NCBI GenBank assembly: GCA_036939755.1
Contig: JALLAZ010001269.1
Span: 1 to 12,234, forward strand
DNA: 12,234 nt
DNA from: Stephanodiscus triporus
Taxonomy: Eukaryota; Bacillariophyta; Thalassiosirophyceae; Thalassiosirales; Thalassiosiraceae
Direction of reading: 5' to 3'
Shown: positions 7,489-12,234 of the stretch, one piece after another
Numbering within the stretch: position 1 is the stretch's first letter
Layout of the letters: every line of letters begins with the position of its first letter
Position numbers and translations under genes: made by a program
Notes under the pieces: model-generated
Told to the model about the DNA's origin: nothing
Databases searched by the model: none
What the model saw: only the letters and a program-made list of their open reading frames with translations

Positions 7489-8307
7489 TCACGGAGCAGA
7501 TGAAACGTAACTGAACGTCGGGAAGTCCTTGATAGTCACCATCAAATTCACCTTAACCGTCGTATCACCGCTCACGACCCTTGTTACCGCCCGCCCCTCG
7601 CCCCTCGCAACCATCTTGCTATCGTAATACTCCGGACTCGTCCCCATGAGCCAATTCACGGCCCTTACAAACTTGCTCCCGCTCACCGGACGGTAAGTCT
7701 TCAGGTACCTGGTGTGGCCGCCCGGCCTCGCGGGGAGGAGGAGACTGGCGTACCCGCGCACGACGTCGCGGCCCATGAAGTCGAGGCCGTACACGGACAC
7801 GACGAGGCGTGGCCAACCGTGCGGGCTGGTCGATTGGAAGGAGATTTCGATGGGAAAGTTCCAAGCTATCGCGTTGCCGTCGTCGTGCCCCATGAAGGCG
7901 CCGCCGCCGTTATTACCCAGACGCATGCCCCGCCGTCCGATCTGGGACAAGCCCACGGACACACCGTGAACAACTTCCCAATCGGCTCCGTACGAGAAAG
8001 AGTATCGGCAGTACAAGTGATCGTTGAGGGATCCGGTCGAGGATATCGCGGACTCTATTTGACCCGTGACCATCAGGAAGAATGACGTCGGTTGCGACGA
8101 CAACGATGAAGCGTGGTATTGATTGTGCGTCGTAGTCGACGACGACCAGTGGTTCCTCATCTGCAGATGACCATTGGAGGAAAGGGCGGCGCCACCGTCG
8201 CAATTATTTCTGTCGCCGACGGAGCTGACTCTGGACCTCAACTCCCTCGAGGATGACGACGATTCGGCTTTGACGAGCGACGGCCGCACGTCAGACGGCG
8301 ATGCCAT
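7489..8307 (-). CDS. B9D1: B9 domain-containing protein 1 (B9D1, MKS complex)
   Basis: A single-exon frame of 272 residues from the ATG at 8305-8307. B9D1 partners B9D2 and MKS1 in the Meckel-syndrome complex at the ciliary transition zone, where it helps gate membrane-protein entry. Residues 1-74 are low-complexity and not part of the family core. The B9 domain runs from about 75 to 268: FFLMVTGQIESA (76-87), LYCRYSFSYGADW (98-110), GLSQI, AWNFPIEISFQSTSPHGWP (148-166), LVVSVYGLDFMGRDVVRGYA (168-187), GGHTR, FVRAVNWLMGTSPEYYD, VARGEGRAVTRV (233-244), and VNLMVTIKD. These match the family throughout, with no break. Family members are about 200 residues, so the extra length is the N-terminal extension. 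Internal Met50 and Met79 are possible later starts. The gene converges on CSN1. Confidence 0.93.
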   Translation of the reverse strand: MASPSDVRPSLVKAESSSSSRELRSRVSSVGDRNNCDGGAALSSNGHLQMRNHWSSSTTTHNQYHASSLSSQPTSFFLMVTGQIESAISSTGSLNDHLYCRYSFSYGADWEVVHGVSVGLSQIGRRGMRLGNNGGGAFMGHDDGNAIAWNFPIEISFQSTSPHGWPRLVVSVYGLDFMGRDVVRGYASLLLPARPGGHTRYLKTYRPVSGSKFVRAVNWLMGTSPEYYDSKMVARGEGRAVTRVVSGDTTVKVNLMVTIKDFPTFSYVSSAP

Positions 8308-10205
8308 TCTGCTTCAGCCGTGCAAGCAAAGTGTCTGGGACGCGGTTGGCGGCAGCAACAAAAAGTTCTGCAATATGAAAATTTTAAATCGCCGGTTTTC
8401 AGTTTTCATGCTGCAACTATGTGGCAGTAACGAAGAGAGCTGCACCACAGTGCAGGGAGCGCTCAAGCTTTTTGCGATCTCGCTGAGGATTGCCTCAGTG
8501 GGGATGGCAAGGCGCTGAGGCGGGTACAGGTTGTGCTTGTCGTTGATATCTGTGGTATGAAAGCCAGCTCCATATTTTCATTTTTGCGTACACGGGGGCC
8601 GGGGCTGGAACGGCCGGAATGTATTGCGTTCATCGTTGGTGTTTCTTTCAGGTATGATTGGTTTGGTTCCTCAGAGTATGACCTTGATCAAACCTACTGC
8701 AGCAGCTGTTCTAGATGGGCTCGACGACGGTGGTGGAAAGTTGGAGGATTGCTTGGGAGGTTTGGTGTATTTTTCAGTGCGTTGGGGTCGATGGTGGGCT
8801 CATACGAAACGAACAAACCTGGTTTTCCTCGGCAATGACTCTGGAAAATTTCACAACTGAGTTGCAGTGATGCACTCGTCACCAACGCTGGAGTTGTAGT
8901 CGGAGATGTTGATGGTTTCCAGCCACAGCTTTGGATCTGGACCCTAACCTATACAATGAGGAGGGAGTTCTTTATGGTGGATATGAAGATGAAGGTACCT
9001 GGAGAGAGATTTCGGGCTCTACATCACCTTATGCTTCACCGCCTACATCTGTCGAGGTACCATTGTTATTGTTTTTTTGCCTGAACTTCCTGCAAATGCC
9101 AAAGTGGAGGTAGAGTTGATACTTTCTTCAAGGCGAGCAGCATCATGTTTGCATGTAAGCATGTGCTCAGCAGCACGCTCTCGTATTTAATACGCTAGTA
9201 GCGCGATCTCATCACATTTGGATGGACGAATTTCTTGGGATACAGGGTATGATCATGCAGACTCACCCCTGTTAAAAGATGGAAACCAATCATGTGTGGT
9301 GATTTCATCGATTGCCAGAAGTGTTGGCCTAGGATGCGCATGCGTGGCTACCGTAATAGCACGGTTGATTCTAGATGATGCATCTTTAATGGAGGCCATG
9401 CATGCATATGACCTTGATCTTCAGACACGTTGAGCAGAATGATTGATTCCTCAATTCAGCGAAAGGTAAGGGGGAGTTGAGCTTCCTATTAACCATAGAG
9501 GACATGCTGAATGACCGGCTTTATTATGTTGCAGCTTCCGTAGTGCAAAGAGAGAACAAAAACCGCACATCAATCAATTCATCATTAATTGGCAGATGAC
9601 GGATCAACTCTTTGCACAGAACTCTATTCAGTTCTGCGACTGAAGTCAAAACAGTACCGTGGCGACACCAATACTGGCAGCGGAGACAAGGTCAATATTC
9701 CAGCATTTACTGTTGTACCTGTGTTAGGTATGCACCTCTCTGATGGGAAGATAGCGGAATACCATTATTGGAAATGCAAGTGACATCTTAATGAACCTTC
9801 ACGAAGCATTCTGGCTTCATGTTTTTTCTTTCTTCACAATCTCTATCGTTGCATCATAATCGCACACGTCTCAAGTGATCAGTGTGTGAGCTAATTAACC
9901 TGGTTGTATTATTTGTCTCTTTTGTTTACTTCTATTCTGCTTTCACTGAAGTGGCTTGTCCACCAATTTCTCGAATATTTCTGATTTTCAATATCTTTTA
10001 TGTCCCTCTCGTGGCCCATGCTGAGGTTTGACCGACCCTACTTATATGATTATTACATGACAGTGACTTGTCCAAAACGTGCTTCTTATCCATTGAGTTA
10101 ATACATAACTCTATTAGGCAGATCTACCTTGCTGAGAGACGCAAACACAGTTTCCTCAATGCACAGCTACCTTGATTGTTCTAGTTGTCATCAAAGCAAA
10201 AGTTC
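8308..10205. other. Long stretch without an assignable gene
   Basis: About 1.9 kb with only disconnected coding-like pieces (separate entry for 8431-9783) and AT-rich sequence from about 9785 to 10128. I found no RNA gene, transposase or long open frame. The first part must contain the B9D1 promoter and leader, but no motif stands out. Confidence 0.4.
8431..9783 (+). other. Disconnected coding-like fragments, identity unknown
   Basis: Several short plus-strand segments look protein-like but lie in different frames. 8431-8560 reads FCDLAEDCLSGDGKALRRV then VVLVVDICGM. 8651-8740 reads LVPQSMTLIKPTAAAVLDGL. 8863-8930 reads LVTNAGVVVGDVDGFQPQL. 8931-9055 reads LDLDPNLYNEEGVLYGG. 9218-9433 reads SIARSVGLGCACVATVIA. 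9589-9783 reads KVNIPAFTVVPVLGMHLSDG. Candidate splice signals exist (TTCTTTCAG at about 8651, AAAGGTAAG at about 9465). It could be a multi-exon gene, a decayed gene, or chance; I do not recognise the family. Confidence 0.25.
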
Positions 10206-10510
10206 TTCGAGTTCCAGTTCATCGAATTCGAGTTCGCCTCGGACAACATCAACGCCCAAAGCCCTAAGTCCTTCGAGTTCCAGTTCATCTAGATCACCTC
10301 CGAATTCGACGCCCAAAGCCCCCTGCTCTTCCTTGACTTGGATCTTCAGTTCACGTCCGCCGTTGACGTCCAAAGCCCGCGTCTTTCCGGCCTTTGGCAT
10401 TGACATCATCAGTTTACGTCCGCCGTCGACGTCCAAAGCCCGCGTCTTTCCGGCCTTTGGCATTGACATCTTCAGTTCACGTCCGAAATCGACGCCCAAA
10501 GCCCCCTGCT
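10206..10510. repeat. Minisatellite, 57/63-bp units, open on both strands
   Basis: The core ACGYCCAAAGCC recurs at 10252, 10309, 10366, 10429 and 10492, with steps of 57, 57, 63 and 63 bp. The two 63-bp copies (10345-10407 and 10408-10470) are nearly identical; the outer ones diverge. All steps are multiples of three. The plus strand is open from 10129 to 10536 (Ser/Pro-rich; RPPSTSKARVFPAFGIDI units). The minus strand is open from 10499 to 10191 (MSMPKAGKTRALDV units, then Leu/Glu-rich). Whether either is translated is unknown; an in-frame ATG on the plus strand is at 10159. Confidence 0.85.
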
Positions 10511-10661
10511 CTTCCTGGACTTGGAATGGACGCTAGCTCGACAACGATGAAGACGACAATGACAACGGCAACGCCTTGTTGCTCAACGTAGTCTTCCTGG
10601 TTGTGGGCGGCGGCAGCGTAGATGACGGGGAAGACGACGAAGGGGGCGTCATTGTCGTTGC

Positions 10662-10698
10662 AGGAGGAGGAGGAGGAGGAGGAGGAGGAGGGGGGGGA
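10662..10698 (+). repeat. GGA trinucleotide repeat ending in a G run
   Basis: Repeated GGA triplets run into eight or more G. The surrounding 10530-10900 is low-complexity (GAC, GTC and TTTGTC-type repeats), and I attribute the open frames there to this composition. Confidence 0.85.
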
Positions 10699-10929
10699 TT
10701 ATCGTCGTCGTTGTCTTTGTCTTTGGCTTTGTCTTCGTCATGTCCGCCCCCCTCCCCCAACCGCCATCGTCAATGAGGGAGCAATCGTACGATGCCTCGC
10801 CATGTCTGTCAATGTCCACCTTTGTGGAGGCAACGGGATGGTGACAACGTTCGAGGCCATCACGACAAAAATGACGACAAACAACGAACGATGACAACTG
10901 ACAGATGCATGCAGTCTTCGAGGATGAAA

Positions 10930-10962
10930 GGGGGGGAGGGGGTGTTGGGGGAGGGGGGAGGT
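10930..10962 (+). other. G-rich tract, G-quadruplex-capable
   Basis: Four or more G runs of five to seven bases separated by short spacers (A, TGTT, A) fit the standard G-quadruplex pattern. No gene context links it to a function. Confidence 0.5.
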
Positions 10963-11136
10963 GGAAGGCGGGTCATTCAGTCGCCGAACGCGTACCCGGG
11001 GTGATTGCAACGGGCCTGCGGTCGCCCCCCTCCGCTCCGGGCAGGACGACTAAGAGAATGAATGCAATAAGTGGGGCCTCGAAATACTTTTGCTGCTGGG
11101 ATTTGGTGAGTGTTCACGAACAAAATTGGGAAAGGG

Positions 11137-11182
11137 CTCATCAAAGTTTGTATCCAAATTTTTGGATACAAACTTTGATGAG
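11137..11182. repeat. Perfect palindrome, 22-bp arms with 2-base centre
   Basis: The left arm 11137-11158 (starts CTCATCAAAGTTTG, ends TATCCAAA) is the exact reverse complement of 11161-11182, separated by TT. Pairing stops immediately outside the arms. It could form a long hairpin in RNA or a cruciform in DNA. It is not followed by a T run, and no adjacent gene is recognised. Confidence 0.97.
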
Positions 11183-11756
11183 AATGACTACTACCAGTGA
11201 AAAACTGCACTGACATATTATTAGTTGGCACTGACTAAATTGAATTGGTTTTATTCCTCGTAGACGTCAAAGACTATCATCTGTGCTTTGCCCACCGGCA
11301 TTAAATTGAAGAGGATACTGGATTTAGCATTAGAGAATCTTAACATCAGTATGTCTTCCCATTAAATAATGAACATTAGAGTCGTCAACATTATGTCAGT
11401 CGCATCAGGTCACGTCATTGTCAATTTGCCAAAAAAACCAATTCGTCGTTGGGTTTTCCTACGTAGGTGGGGTAGCTAAAAATTGTGTTTTGTGTCAAAA
11501 CGACTAGCAAAATCGTGTTATGTCAGTGCCAACGTCATAGAGATTCTATGTAGGAATAGTAAATACATAAAAACCAGTTCAAAACATCCATACTAAGGTG
11601 TGATCTGACTCATTGCTGCACGGCCACCGGCCCTTGCCGGCTGCAATCTGTTCCAATAAGCTCACATCTTCATCATTAGGGGTGTATGTCCCTAATAGAT
11701 GCCTAATATGTTGAGGTTTAATGTGTATTAGTTCTACTTCACTTGGAGCGACGACA
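11183..11756. other. AT-rich gap without a gene; possible small inverted-repeat element
   Basis: No open frame of note. GTTGGCACTGAC (11224-11235) is inverted exactly at 11522-11533, bounding 310 bp. A second left motif, GCACTGACATA (11207-11217), is inverted at 11519-11529. The arms are short and I see no clear target-site duplication, so a MITE-like element is only a possibility. Confidence 0.4.
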
Positions 11757-11945
11757 AGGTGGCATAACTAGGCCCCCCCTTAGGACGACGATGTTGGTGC
11801 ATCCCTCATGGCTGCATTGTTTTGGTTTCGCACCATGCCTTCTGCAAACTCCTCCCGTATGGACATTTTTGGTGCACCCCGGTGGCCGCATCGTTTCACC
11901 ACTGCACCATGCCCGACACAAACTCCCCCCACCCTGAACCTGGTA
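11757..11945 (-). pseudogene. Relic of the Cys-His repeat family
   Basis: Read on the minus strand, at least two units of the left-end family are recognisable. One frame has RVGGVCVGHGAVVKRCGHRG; it then shifts to a second frame with CTKNVHTGGVCRRHGAKPK and CSHEGCTNIVVLRGG before similarity ends. The mid-unit frameshift and the absence of an HA domain on either side mark it as a fragment. At the DNA level the stretch encoding HTGGVCRRHG resembles unit 7 of the 391-844 array (ATACGG then AAGGCATG spaced alike). Its orientation is opposite to that of the left relic. Confidence 0.7.
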
Positions 11946-12234
11946 ATCCTTATAGTGGGGTTCAGCCGAAACAGGGATATCGTAGCAAGCATGTAGCTGT
12001 GGTACATAAAATTTTGTTGCATGTAGAAATTTACCAGAGATAGTTGAGTTGCAATGTATCGCCAATTTACGTAGAAGTACAGTAGATAGCCCACAAACAC
12101 AACTCGACCATGGTTTCCGACGATTAACCTAGGCCTACTGACCATAATATGATTGATCTGTTGGCTATTATGGCGCAGACAGACGTCTTCCGACCATGCA
12201 TGCGCATAGGATGGGTACTTCAAATGTCCCCATC
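11946..12234. other. Right end, nothing assigned
   Basis: Upstream (minus-strand sense) of the Cys-His relic the frames stay open for short distances without recognisable motifs. A gene could continue past the window edge. Confidence 0.4.

Noticed and set aside
8624..8860. PTAAAVLDGLD as a possible Hsp70 fragment
   Set aside because: It recalls the EPTAAALAYGLD motif, but no other Hsp70 block is found nearby in any frame, so the likeness is probably chance.
11600..11660. GC-rich hairpin-like stretch (CACCGG / CCGGCTG)
   Set aside because: The pairing is short and imperfect, with no promoter, terminator or RNA-gene context.
1..12234. CRISPR arrays, tRNA or rRNA genes, bacterial operons
   Set aside because: No regularly spaced short repeats with unique spacers, no tRNA-like or rRNA-like sequence noticed, and the genes are spliced eukaryotic ones.

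Overview
The window reads as nuclear DNA of a stramenopile alga, most likely a centric diatom. Intron-containing, GC-rich genes full of Ser/Asp/Pro homopolymers lie between AT-richer, repeat-bearing flanks. A relic with Cys-His repeats plus helicase-associated (HA) domains, an architecture I associate with diatom genomes, lies at the left end. A ciliary transition-zone gene (B9D1) implies a flagellated stage, which centric but not pennate diatoms keep. The species cannot be fixed from this sequence.

Layout. 358-1897 (+): a decayed gene with about seven Cys-His repeat units followed by three HA domains, broken by at least three frameshifts and one in-frame stop. 1898-2810: AT-rich sequence with a 38-bp tandem duplication and no supported gene. 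2811-2867: a stretch nearly identical to an Illumina adapter, then a C homopolymer, so this junction may be an assembly artefact. 2883-4181 (-): an Asp-rich protein with a CYCYVCD cysteine motif resembling RPM1-interacting protein 13 homologues. 4182-4417: a short shared promoter region. 4418-7071 (+): COP9 signalosome subunit 1 (CSN1) in five exons, with a probable GC-AG intron and a 49-base C run at the second intron/third exon. 7108-7443: an unassigned charged reading frame. 7489-8307 (-): an intact B9D1.

8308-12234 holds no gene I can name. It contains disconnected coding-like fragments (8431-9783), a 57/63-bp minisatellite open on both strands (10206-10510), G-rich tracts, a perfect 22-bp-arm palindrome (11137-11182), a possible small inverted-repeat element (11207-11533), and a second relic of the left-end Cys-His repeat family, here on the minus strand (11757-11945).

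The three intact genes do not form a known pathway: CSN1 acts in cullin deneddylation, B9D1 at the base of cilia, and the RIN13-like protein is uncharacterised. I found no convincing new multi-gene system. The strongest points for follow-up are the adapter-like junction, the unresolved C tract inside CSN1, the GC-AG intron, and the transition-zone gene in a diatom-like genome. Comparisons with CSN1, B9D1 and RIN13 families rest on recalled conserved motifs, not on a database search.
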